Below, piece after piece: positions 9,862-16,956 of a stretch of DNA of 35,148 bases (position 1 is its first letter; the number at the start of each line of letters is the position of its first letter). The position numbers and the translations under genes are program-made. Source of the stretch: an uncultured Alphaproteobacteria bacterium (GTDB lineage: Bacteria > Pseudomonadota > Alphaproteobacteria > Rhizobiales > Ancalomicrobiaceae); assembly GCA_937919435.1 (NCBI GenBank), contig CALFRR010000017.1, forward strand, positions 1-35,148, read 5' to 3'. Under the pieces are notes generated by a model. The model made no database searches. It saw only the letters and a program-made list of their open reading frames with translations, and was not told the origin of the DNA.

Positions 9862-10368
9862 ATGGTCGAACGTCGGTCCAGCTACGAATACGAAGACCTC
9901 CTGGCCTGCGGCCGTGGCGAGATGTTCGGTGCCGGCAATGCGCAACTGCCGCTGCCGCCGATGCTGATGTTCGACCGGATCACCGAGATCTCCGAGACCG
10001 GTGGGCCGGACGACAAGGGCTTCGTCCGCGCCGAGCTCGACATCCGGCCGGACCTCTGGTTCTTCCCGTGCCATTTCCAGGGCGATCCCGTGATGCCGGG
10101 CTGTCTCGGCCTCGACGCGCTGTGGCAGCTGGTCGGCTTCTTCCTCGGCTGGAGCGGTTCGGCGGGACGCGGCCGGGCGCTGGCGGTCGGCGAGGTGAAG
10201 TTCACCGGCCAGGTGCTGCCGAGCGTGAAGAAGGTGACCTACGGCGTCGACTTCAAGCGTGTGGTCCGTTCGAAGCTGGTGCTCGGCATCGCCGACGGAT
10301 GGCTGAAGGCCGACGGCGAGACGATCTACGTCGCCAAGGATCTCAAGGTCGGTCTGTTCCGGACCTGA
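9862..10368 (+). CDS. fabA: 3-hydroxydecanoyl-ACP dehydratase/isomerase FabA
   Basis: 168 residues, the normal FabA length. The hot-dog fold active site is intact: FFPCHFQGDPVMPGCLGLDALWQL gives His71 and Asp85. FabA dehydrates 3-hydroxyacyl-ACP and isomerises trans-2- to cis-3-decenoyl-ACP, the entry to unsaturated fatty acids in anaerobic-type synthesis. ATG 9862 has GAGG just upstream; the frame is open far upstream but that part lacks family similarity. fabB, the partner that elongates the cis product, follows in the same direction 170 bases later. Confidence 0.96.
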   Translation: MVERRSSYEYEDLLACGRGEMFGAGNAQLPLPPMLMFDRITEISETGGPDDKGFVRAELDIRPDLWFFPCHFQGDPVMPGCLGLDALWQLVGFFLGWSGSAGRGRALAVGEVKFTGQVLPSVKKVTYGVDFKRVVRSKLVLGIADGWLKADGETIYVAKDLKVGLFRT

Positions 10369-10396
10369 CCGCGGGTTCCCCGGGCGGTGCCCCGAC

Positions 10397-10429
10397 GCGC
10401 GACCACGACCTTCGTGGTACGGGTCGCGC
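10397..10429. other. Nested hairpin between fabA and fabB
   Basis: The outer arms GCGCGACC (10397-10404) and GGTCGCGC (10422-10429) enclose an inner CCACGA / TCGTGG hairpin. It may end or attenuate the fabA message or form part of the fabB control region; no T-run follows. Confidence 0.4.
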
Positions 10430-10446
10430 CATGTTAGGATGCGACC
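10422..10446 (+). promoter_or_regulatory. fabB upstream motif (ATGTTAGGA flanked by GGTCGC/GCGACC)
   Basis: The inverted arms GGTCGC (10422-10427) and GCGACC (10441-10446) surround GCCATGTTAGGAT. The centre repeats the ATGTTAGGA found upstream of fabA, and both are preceded by GCGCC and followed by GCG. TAGGAT may be the -10 of a separate fabB promoter. Confidence 0.5.
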
Positions 10447-10538
10447 GTCCGACGCGACGGGTCGACGGCGCCGCCGATGGGCGGCGTTGAACAGGAAAGC
10501 GGCAGGCCGTGGGTCGCCGCAACGGAAGGGTCACCCAA

Positions 10539-11756
10539 ATGAGGCGGGTCGTCGTCACCGGAATGGGCATCGTCTCCTCGATCGGGAACGATGCACAGGC
10601 GGTTCTCACCAGTCTGCGCGAGGCGAAGTCCGGCATCTCCCGGGCCGCCGACTATGCCGAACTCGGCTTCCGCTGCCAGGTGCACGGCATGCCGCAGATC
10701 GACGTCGCCAGTCTGGTCGATCGTCGTGCGATGCGCTTCCACGGCAACGGCACGGCGTGGAACCACGTCGCGATGGATCAGGCGATCGCCGACGCCGGCC
10801 TCGACAAGGCGGACGTCTCCAACGAGCGCACCGGCATCGTGATGGGCTCGGGTGGTCCGTCGACCCGGACGATCATCGAAGGCGCGGCGATCACCCGCGA
10901 CAAGGGCCCGAAGCGGATCGGTCCGTTCGCGGTGCCGAAGGCGATGAGCTCGACCGCCTCGGCGACGCTCGCCGTCTGGTTCGAGATCAAGGGCGTCAAC
11001 TATTCGATCTCGTCGGCCTGCGCGACCTCCAACCACTGCGTCGGCAACGCCTACGAGCTGATCCAGTGGGGCAAGCAGGACATCATCTTCGCCGGCGGCT
11101 GCGAGGATCTCGACTGGTCGATGTCGAACCTGTTCGATGCGATGGGCGCGATGTCGTCGAAGTACAACGACACGCCGACCACCGCCTCGCGCGCCTACGA
11201 CAAGAACCGTGACGGCTTCGTCATCGCCGGCGGCGCCGGCGTGCTGGTGCTCGAGGAACTCGAGCACGCCAAGGCCCGCGGCGCCAAGATCTATGGCGAA
11301 GTGGTCGGCTACGGCGCCACCTCCGACGGCTACGACATGGTCGCCCCGTCGGGCGAAGGCGCGGTGCGCTGCATGCGTCAGGCGCTCGCCGGCGTCGGCG
11401 AGACCATCGACTACATCAACCCGCACGCCACCTCGACCCCGATCGGCGACATCAAGGAGATCGAGGCGATCCGCGAAGTGTTCGGCTCGGCGATCCCGCC
11501 GATCTCGGCGACCAAGTCGCTGACCGGCCATTCGCTCGGCGCCACCGGCGTGCAGGAATCGATCTATTCGCTCCTGATGATGAACAACGACTTCATCTGC
11601 GAGAGCGCCAACATCGAAGAGATCGATCCGCTGTTCGCCGATCTGCCGATCGCCCGCAAGCGGATCGACGGCGTGAAGCTCGGTACCGTGCTGTCGAACT
11701 CGTTCGGTTTCGGCGGTACCAACGCGACGCTGGTGTTCTCGCGCGCCCGGCTCTGA
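10539..11756 (+). CDS. fabB: 3-oxoacyl-ACP synthase I FabB
   Basis: 405 residues. Thiolase-fold condensing enzyme with the Cys-His-His triad visible: ISSACATSNHC (Cys161), NPHATSTPIGD and KSLTGHSLGATG. It ends with SNSFGFGGTNATLVFSR, typical of KAS enzymes. FabB elongates acyl-ACP with malonyl-ACP, including the cis-3-decenoyl-ACP made by FabA, and so is needed for unsaturated fatty acids. ATG 10539 is preceded by GGAAGGG. A strong terminator follows, so fabI is transcribed separately. Confidence 0.96.
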   Translation: MRRVVVTGMGIVSSIGNDAQAVLTSLREAKSGISRAADYAELGFRCQVHGMPQIDVASLVDRRAMRFHGNGTAWNHVAMDQAIADAGLDKADVSNERTGIVMGSGGPSTRTIIEGAAITRDKGPKRIGPFAVPKAMSSTASATLAVWFEIKGVNYSISSACATSNHCVGNAYELIQWGKQDIIFAGGCEDLDWSMSNLFDAMGAMSSKYNDTPTTASRAYDKNRDGFVIAGGAGVLVLEELEHAKARGAKIYGEVVGYGATSDGYDMVAPSGEGAVRCMRQALAGVGETIDYINPHATSTPIGDIKEIEAIREVFGSAIPPISATKSLTGHSLGATGVQESIYSLLMMNNDFICESANIEEIDPLFADLPIARKRIDGVKLGTVLSNSFGFGGTNATLVFSRARL

Positions 11757-11796
11757 GCCACCGCTCGCCGAAGCCCCGCGCGGTCACGGAAACGAC

Positions 11797-11848
11797 GACG
11801 GCTTTCTCCCCGAGGGTTTTCCTTCCCGGAGAAAGCCGTCATCTTTTT
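11797..11848 (+). terminator. Rho-independent terminator after fabB
   Basis: The arms GACGGCTTTCTCC (11797-11809) and GGAGAAAGCCGTC (11828-11840) are perfect 13-bp complements, followed by ATCTTTTTG. It is a canonical intrinsic terminator about 40 bases past the fabB stop. Confidence 0.85.
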
Positions 11849-11933
11849 GCAAGAATGCCGAGACATCGGTGATCGTTCACATCCGACGTCGGCCGGCCGG
11901 TCGACGCCACGCACCAAATCCCAAGGAGTTTTC

Positions 11934-12788
11934 ATGACCGGGTTCATGGCGGGCAAGCGAGGCCTCGTGATGGGGGTCGCGAACGACCATTCGATCGCAT
12001 GGGGCATCGCCAAGGCGCTCGCCGACCAGGGCGCCGAACTGGCCTTCACCTATCAGGGCGAAGCCTTCGGCAAACGCGTCAAGCCGCTCGCCGACAGTGT
12101 CGGATCGACCCTGCTGCTGCCCTGCGACGTCGAGGACATCGCCACGGTCGATGCCGTCTTCGAACGCCTCGCCGCGGAATGGGGCTCGATCGACTTCCTG
12201 GTCCACGCCATCGGCTTCTCCGACAAGAACGAACTGAAGGGCCGTTACGCCGACACCACCCGCGAGAACTTCTCCCGCACCATGGTGATCTCCTGCTTCT
12301 CGTTCACCGAGATCGCCAAGCGGGCCGCGGCGATGATGCCGAACGGCGGTTCGATCGTCACGCTGACCTACGGCGGCTCGACCAAGGTGATGCCGAACTA
12401 CAACGTGATGGGCGTCGCCAAGGCGGCCCTGGAGAGCTCGGTGCGCTATCTGGCGATGGACTTCGGTCTCGACGGCATCCGGGTCAACGCGATCTCGGCC
12501 GGACCGGTCCGGACGCTGGCCGGGGCCGGCGTCGCCGACGCGCGGCTGATGTACAACTTCCAGAAGCGCAATTCGCCGCTCGGCCGCACCGTGACGATCG
12601 AAGAGATCGGCGGCACCGCCCTCTATCTGCTCTCGGACTTGTCGACCGGGGTCACCGGCGAGGTCCATTTCGTCGATTCCGGCTATTCGATCGTGTCGAT
12701 GCCGCGGCTCGAGGAACTCAAGGCCCAGGAGCGTCGGGAGAGCGAGGACGCCCGCCGTTCCGTCGATTCGGCGACCCCCGCCGAGTGA
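11934..12788 (+). CDS. fabI: Enoyl-ACP reductase FabI (NADH)
   Basis: 284 residues, short-chain dehydrogenase fold. The FabI-type nucleotide motif GVANDHSIAWGIA is near the N-terminus, and the catalytic Tyr-x6-Lys pair is seen in NYNVMGVAKAALE. Residues NAISAGPVRTLAGAGV form the substrate loop. It reduces trans-2-enoyl-ACP in the last step of each elongation cycle and is the triclosan target. ATG 11934 has AAGGAG six bases upstream. The C-terminus carries about 25 extra charged residues after the usual VDSGYSIVSM end. It lies downstream of the fabB terminator and so probably has its own promoter. Confidence 0.95.
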   Translation: MTGFMAGKRGLVMGVANDHSIAWGIAKALADQGAELAFTYQGEAFGKRVKPLADSVGSTLLLPCDVEDIATVDAVFERLAAEWGSIDFLVHAIGFSDKNELKGRYADTTRENFSRTMVISCFSFTEIAKRAAAMMPNGGSIVTLTYGGSTKVMPNYNVMGVAKAALESSVRYLAMDFGLDGIRVNAISAGPVRTLAGAGVADARLMYNFQKRNSPLGRTVTIEEIGGTALYLLSDLSTGVTGEVHFVDSGYSIVSMPRLEELKAQERRESEDARRSVDSATPAE

Positions 12789-12860
12789 GGCGCGGCCCCT
12801 TCGTCGCCGCATCGCGCCGGTCTCGGATGCGGTGCAGCGACGAATCATATGTCAGCATTG

Positions 12861-12889
12861 TTGACCTTTGTCGGATGTGGGCCTAGCGT
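12861..12889 (+). promoter_or_regulatory. Predicted aminotransferase promoter
   Basis: -35 TTGACC at 12861-12866, 17-bp spacer, -10 TAGCGT at 12884-12889. Transcription would start near 12896, leaving a leader of about 26 bases before the ATG at 12922. Confidence 0.5.
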
Positions 12890-12921
12890 GGCGACCCTTT
12901 CAAAAGATGGGGTCTGAACCC

Positions 12922-14160
12922 ATGTCCGCCCTCGATTGGTCCGCCGTCTTCGCCACCCGCTCGCAACGGATGCGTGCCTCCGAGATCCGGGAGCTCCTGA
13001 AGCTCCTCGATCAGCCCGACATCATTTCCTTCGCCGGCGGCATTCCGGACCCTTCGATGTTCCCGGTAGCGGAGATCCGCAGGGCCCAGGACGAGATTCT
13101 CGCCGACCCGGCGACCGCGGCGCAGGCCCTGCAGTATTCGATCTCGGAAGGCTATCCGCGGCTGCGCCAATGGGTGGTCGGCCACATGGCGGCCGCCGGG
13201 GTGCCCTGTGACATCGACAACGTGCTGATCACCTGCGGCTCGCAGCAGGGACTCGACTTCATCGCCAAGCTCCTGCTGACCCCCGGCGACACCGCGCTGG
13301 TCGAGGCGCCGACCTATCTCGGGGCGCTCCAGGCGTTCAACGCCTACGAGCCGCGTTGGGATCGGCTGATCCTCGACGGTGGCAACCGGACGCCCGCCGC
13401 CTATGCCGAGGCCGCCGCCGCGGCGACGCCGGGCGGACGGGTGAAGTTCGCCTATGTCGTCCCGGACTTCGCCAACCCGACCGGCGCCACCATGAGCGTC
13501 GAGGAGCGGCGGAGGCTGCTGACGCTCGCCGCCGAACTCGGCATTCCGGTGGTCGAGGACGCGGCCTATCGTCAGCTCGTCTACGACGGCGAGCCGTTGC
13601 CCTCGATCATGGCGCTCGACTGCGCGGCCAACGGCGGCGACGTCGAGAAGACCCGGACGATCTACTGCGGCACCTTCTCCAAGACGATCGTGCCGGCGAT
13701 GCGGGTCGGCTGGATCGTCGCGGCGAAGCCGATGATCGAGAAGCTGGTGCTGACCAAACAGGCCGGCGACCTGCACTCCTCGACGTTGTCGCAGATGGTG
13801 ATGGCGCGGGTCGCCGAAACCACCTTCGAGTCGAACGTCGCCAAGGCGCGCGCCCTCTACGCCCGCCGACGCGATGCGCTGCTGGCGGCGCTCGAACGGT
13901 CGATGCCGAAGGGCGTGACCTGGACGAAGCCGAAGGGCGGCCTGTTCGCCTGGGCGACGCTGCCGCAGGGGATCGACGGGGCCGACCTTCTGGCCCGCGC
14001 GATCGCCGAGGAGCGGGTCGCCTTCGTCCCCGGCGCCGCCTTCTTCGCCGAGGATCGTCAGGCCAACACCATCCGCCTGAACTTCTCGCTGCCGACCGAG
14101 GAGCAGATCGCCGAAGGCATCGCTCGCCTCGGCCGACTGATCGGCCGTCTGACCGCGTGA
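12922..14160 (+). CDS. PLP-dependent aminotransferase, class I (LysN / 2-aminoadipate type)
   Basis: 412 residues. Fold type I aminotransferase: DFANPTGATMS (cofactor-binding Asn), VVEDAAYRQLVYDG (cofactor Asp/Tyr) and CGTFSKTIVPAMRVGW, with the Schiff-base lysine at about residue 254. The C-terminal NTIRLNFSLP carries the carboxylate-binding Arg. The opening FATRSQRMRASEIRELLKLLDQPDIISFAGG is typical of the group holding 2-aminoadipate, valine-pyruvate and aromatic aminotransferases, so the exact substrate is open. ATG 12922 has only GGGG upstream; ATG 12907 is an alternative. It precedes an EamA-type exporter that may act on a related amino acid, which is inference from position only. Confidence 0.88.
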   Translation: MSALDWSAVFATRSQRMRASEIRELLKLLDQPDIISFAGGIPDPSMFPVAEIRRAQDEILADPATAAQALQYSISEGYPRLRQWVVGHMAAAGVPCDIDNVLITCGSQQGLDFIAKLLLTPGDTALVEAPTYLGALQAFNAYEPRWDRLILDGGNRTPAAYAEAAAAATPGGRVKFAYVVPDFANPTGATMSVEERRRLLTLAAELGIPVVEDAAYRQLVYDGEPLPSIMALDCAANGGDVEKTRTIYCGTFSKTIVPAMRVGWIVAAKPMIEKLVLTKQAGDLHSSTLSQMVMARVAETTFESNVAKARALYARRRDALLAALERSMPKGVTWTKPKGGLFAWATLPQGIDGADLLARAIAEERVAFVPGAAFFAEDRQANTIRLNFSLPTEEQIAEGIARLGRLIGRLTA

Positions 14161-14168
14161 CCCCTCGC

Positions 14169-14193
14169 GCCGCCGGCCTTCGCGGCCGGCGGC
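14169..14193 (+). terminator. Stable hairpin after the aminotransferase gene
   Basis: GCCGCCGGCC, a five-base TTCGC loop, then GGCCGGCGGC: a perfect 10-bp stem eight bases past the stop. It lacks a T-run but is likely to mark the transcript end. Confidence 0.5.
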
Positions 14194-14295
14194 GGATCGG
14201 GGTTGCGCCGTCCGCCCTTGCCGGATCGGGCTCGCCGCCCGAGATTGCGCGGGCCCGCATTTCCCGACCCGGCTCTCGCCCGAGGAGTATCGTCC

Positions 14296-15177
14296 GTGCC
14301 GTTACGCGACATCGGTCTCGCCGTCCTCGTGGTCGCGATCTGGGGCGTCAACTTCGTCGCCATCAAGCTCGGCGTCGCCGAGATGTCGCCGCTCGCCTTC
14401 ACCGGCCTGCGCTACGTCTTCGCCGCCTTTCCGGTGATCTTCTTCGTGCGCCCGCCGAAGGCGCCGATCCTGATCGTCGCGGCCTACGGCATCGCGATCG
14501 GCGTGGTCTCCTTCGGCCTGCTGTTCGTGGCGGTGCGGCTCGGCATGCCCGGGGGCCTGTCGTCGGTGGTGATGCAGCTCCAGGCCTTCTTCACCATGGG
14601 CTTCGCCGCACTGTTCCTCGGCGAACGGCCGCGCCCGAGCCAGATCGCCGGGGCGGTGGTCGCCGGTCTCGGCATCGCGGTGATCGGTTCGGGCCGGGTC
14701 GGCGGAACCGAACTCTGGCCGCTTCTGATGGTGGTCGCGGCGGCCGCCGCCTGGGGCGTCGCCAATCTCCTGACCAAGGCCGCCGGGCGGGTCGACATGC
14801 TCGCTTTCGTCGTCTGGTCGAGCCTCGCCGTGCCGCTGCCGCTGTTCGCGCTGTCCTATCTGTTCGAGGACCACGACGCGGTGATCGCGGCCCTGCTGCA
14901 TCCGACCGCGGCCGGGATCGGTTCGCTCGCCTTCGTCTCCTATTTCGCCACGGTGATCGGCTTCGGGCTGTGGTCGGCACTGCTCGGCCGCCACCCGGCG
15001 GCGACCGTCGCGCCGTTCTCGCTGATGGTGCCGGTGTTCGGCATGTCGAGCACCTGGGCGCTGCTCGGCGAACCGATCGGCCCGCTCGAGGCGGCCGGGT
15101 CGGCGCTGGTCTTCGCCGGACTGGTGCTCAACGTCTTCGGCCCGCGCCTGGCGGCGCTGCGTCCCGCCCGAACCTGA
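14296..15177 (+). CDS. EamA-family (DMT) exporter
   Basis: 293 residues, ten hydrophobic segments in two EamA repeats. The N-terminal repeat begins LAVLVVAIWGVNFVAIKLG, and GERPRPSQIAGAVVAGLGIAVI ends it; the second repeat holds WGVANLLTKAAGR and LLGEPIGPLEAAGSALVFAGLVL. It is close to the amino acid metabolite exporter type of EamA (O-acetylserine/cysteine), but the substrate is not certain. The GTG start at 14296 has GAGGAG eight bases upstream. Its stop is two bases from the recR stop on the other strand, so the two transcripts converge. Confidence 0.88.
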   Translation: MPLRDIGLAVLVVAIWGVNFVAIKLGVAEMSPLAFTGLRYVFAAFPVIFFVRPPKAPILIVAAYGIAIGVVSFGLLFVAVRLGMPGGLSSVVMQLQAFFTMGFAALFLGERPRPSQIAGAVVAGLGIAVIGSGRVGGTELWPLLMVVAAAAAWGVANLLTKAAGRVDMLAFVVWSSLAVPLPLFALSYLFEDHDAVIAALLHPTAAGIGSLAFVSYFATVIGFGLWSALLGRHPAATVAPFSLMVPVFGMSSTWALLGEPIGPLEAAGSALVFAGLVLNVFGPRLAALRPART

Positions 15178-15179
15178 GA

Positions 15180-15800
15180 TCAGACCCGGGTCCGCGCCCG
15201 GATCGCCTGAGCCAGGGTTCCGTCGTCGAGGTAGTCGAGTTCGCCGCCGACCGGCACGCCGTGGGCGAGCCGCGTCACGGTGATCGCGACACCGTCGTCG
15301 GCGAGGGCGGCGATCCGGTCGCCGACGTAGTGGGCGGTGGTCTGGCCCTCGACCGTGGCGTCGACCGCCAGGATCACCTCGCGCACCGTGCCGTCCCGGC
15401 AGCGCTCGACCAGTCGGTCGATGGTGAGATCCTCCGGCCCGACCCCGTCGAGCGGCGACAGCACGCCGCCGAGCACGTGGTAGCGCGCGTCGATCGCGCC
15501 GGCCCGCTCCAGCGCCCAGAGATCGGAGACGTCCTCGACCACCACCACCACCGAGCCGTCGCGGCTCTCGTCGCGACAGATGGTGCAGGGGCTCAGCGTA
15601 TCGACGTTGCCGCAGACCGGACAGACCCCGACCCGCTCGTGGGCGATCGCCAGGGCCTCGGCCAAGGGTCCGAGCAGGCTCTCCTTCTTCTTGACCAGAT
15701 GGAGGGCGGCGCGGCGCGCCGAACGGGGACCGAGCCCCGGCAACTTGCCGAGCAGCTGGATCAGCCGTTCGATCTCCGGTCCGGCGACGTGTCTGGCCAT
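15180..15800 (-). CDS. recR: Recombination mediator RecR
   Basis: 206 residues, the normal RecR length. The N-terminal helix-hairpin-helix region LIQLLGKLPGLGPRSARRAALH is followed by a C4 zinc module (Cys60, 63, 72, 75 in CPVCGNVDTLSPCTIC) and a Toprim domain starting VVVVEDVSDLWALE. The C-terminus LARGVPVGGEL-type Walker-like motif appears as LAHGVPVGGELDYLDDGTL. RecR works with RecF/RecO to load RecA on gapped DNA. ATG 15800 opens the conserved MARHVAGPEIERLI; the open frame continues to 16508 but is not RecR-like. Normally recR follows ybaB closely; here 816 bases intervene. Confidence 0.96.
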   Translation of the reverse strand: MARHVAGPEIERLIQLLGKLPGLGPRSARRAALHLVKKKESLLGPLAEALAIAHERVGVCPVCGNVDTLSPCTICRDESRDGSVVVVVEDVSDLWALERAGAIDARYHVLGGVLSPLDGVGPEDLTIDRLVERCRDGTVREVILAVDATVEGQTTAHYVGDRIAALADDGVAITVTRLAHGVPVGGELDYLDDGTLAQAIRARTRV

Positions 15801-15959
15801 GGGGGCATCCGGCTGACGATTCGGGAACCGTGAGCCTAGAGCATGTTCGCCGCCGGCAGAACCGGTGGGGTCGACCGGGCGCGCGCCCGGGACCGTCCGG
15901 CCACCGCCCCGGCGCGCCGAAGTGCCGCAGTTTCGGACCCCTAGGGTTCGCTCGTTGGG

Positions 15960-15988
15960 TTGAGCTGAAATTCCGAAGATCGTTAAAA
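15960..15988 (+). promoter_or_regulatory. Predicted promoter upstream of the small ORF at 16090
   Basis: -35 TTGAGC (15960-15965), 17-bp spacer, -10 TTAAAA (15983-15988), in a stretch clearly richer in A and T than the rest of the window. It would give a leader of about 95 bases. Confidence 0.45.
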
Positions 15989-16089
15989 TTGTGGGATTTT
16001 CACTCGAGAACCGGTGAGACTCCCCCGCTAGAGTGACCTTCAATCGATTAGATCGAAATCGCTGAAACACCTCGGAAAGGAAGAAAGTC

Positions 16090-16248
16090 ATGGTTCTCGC
16101 GATCGGCTCACTCTGGGTCGTCAAGACCCACCGACACGACGGATTGACCCGCACCTCCGATTCAGCATTCCGCCGTGCGATCGCACATGCACCGGGTGAG
16201 GTGCGTACGGCGACCGAACACCGGGTCCTCGGACGTCCGCGCGACTGA
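16090..16248 (+). CDS. Putative small protein (52 residues) between ybaB and recR
   Basis: ATG 16090 to TGA 16248 encodes 52 residues starting MVLAIGSLWVVKTHRHDG. A purine-rich ribosome binding site, GGAAAGGAAGAAAG, lies just upstream, and a promoter-like TTGAGC-N17-TTAAAA precedes it by about 100 bases. Residues 2-11 are hydrophobic; the rest is basic. Codon third-position GC is lower than in neighbouring genes, so it is either young, acquired, or not translated. It lies antisense in the gap between recR and ybaB. No family recognised. Confidence 0.4.
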   Translation: MVLAIGSLWVVKTHRHDGLTRTSDSAFRRAIAHAPGEVRTATEHRVLGRPRD

Positions 16249-16348
16249 CGAGACCTTCGCCGGATGCCGCCGCCGAGGTCCATCGGGGGGCGGCGTCCAT
16301 TCCTGAGGACGACGGGAGCCCACCCGTCGGCCGTCCACCACGGGTCGT

Positions 16349-16543
16349 ATGGGAGACCGAAGAAACATGGAAATCGCCAATCGACCGGTCGCGGGTCCGG
16401 CTTTCGCCGCCGAGACGCGTGAACCGGTCGGACGTCCCGCTCGGGAACCGAGCCGTGATGAGACCACCGTTGCCGCCCCCCCGGAACCCCGGTCCGCCCC
16501 GACCGCAAAAGGCATCGGTGAACTGATCGATCGGACGGTGTGA
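16349..16543 (+). CDS. Putative small protein (58-64 residues) between ybaB and recR
   Basis: ATG 16349 gives 64 residues; the internal ATG at 16367 (MEIANRPVAGPAFAAETREP) gives 58 and has GGGAG upstream at a rather long distance. The middle is Pro/Arg/Glu-rich and probably disordered; the end, AKGIGELIDRTV, looks like a short helix. The stop is 14 bases before a 13-bp hairpin followed by TTTT, which fits a real plus-strand transcript ending here. Codon use is less GC-biased than in neighbours. Function unknown. Confidence 0.4.
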   Translation: MGDRRNMEIANRPVAGPAFAAETREPVGRPAREPSRDETTVAAPPEPRSAPTAKGIGELIDRTV

Positions 16544-16557
16544 CGACGGGAAGAGAG

Positions 16558-16600
16558 CGAGGCCGGTCGGTGCCCCCTGCCCGACCGGCCTCGACGTTTT
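16558..16600 (+). terminator. Rho-independent terminator after the small ORF, also at the ybaB 3' end
   Basis: Perfect 13-bp stem: CGAGGCCGGTCGG (16558-16570), a ten-base loop, CCGACCGGCCTCG (16581-16593), then ACGTTTT. The T-run is on the plus strand, so it terminates plus-strand transcription. It also lies 16 bases beyond the ybaB stop and may act for both directions. Confidence 0.75.
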
Positions 16601-16616
16601 CCGGCGGATGTTCCGC

Positions 16617-16937
16617 TCAGAACGGCAGCTTCATTCCCGGCGGCAGGCCGAGCCCGCCGGTGACCTCGGCCATCTTCTCGGCGATCGCGCTCTCGGCCTT
16701 GCCGTGGGCATCGCGATGGGCGGCGACGATCAGGTCCTCGACGATCTCCGCCTCGCTCGGCGCGAGCAGCGACGGATCGATCTTCACCCGCTTCAGCTCG
16801 CCCTTGCCGGTGATCGTCACCTCGACGAGGCCCGCGCCGGAGACGCCGGTCACTTCGATCAGCGCCAGATCGTTCTGGAGATCGGCCATCCGGGCCTGCA
16901 TCTCCTTGGCCTTCGACATCATCTTCAGGAAGTCCAT
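16617..16937 (-). CDS. YbaB/EbfC family nucleoid-associated protein
   Basis: 106 residues, the usual length. It begins MDFLKMMSKAKEMQARMADL and ends GGLGLPPGMKLPF, both hallmarks of the family; the centre VTGVSGAGLVEVTITGKGELKRVKIDPSLL forms the DNA-binding dimer fold. It is a small dimeric DNA-binding protein thought to shape the nucleoid and linked to recombination. ATG 16937 has GGGAG four bases upstream; the open frame to 17099 runs antisense-like into dnaX. It starts 19 bases after the dnaX stop, so dnaX and ybaB form an operon. Confidence 0.95.
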   Translation of the reverse strand: MDFLKMMSKAKEMQARMADLQNDLALIEVTGVSGAGLVEVTITGKGELKRVKIDPSLLAPSEAEIVEDLIVAAHRDAHGKAESAIAEKMAEVTGGLGLPPGMKLPF

Positions 16938-16956
16938 CGGGCTCCCGCCTCCCTCG

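Noticed and set aside
15180..16508. Minus-strand frame extending recR upstream by over 230 codons
   Set aside because: RecR is complete from ATG 15800; the upstream part has stop-poor GC-rich text opposite the small plus-strand ORFs and no similarity to RecR.
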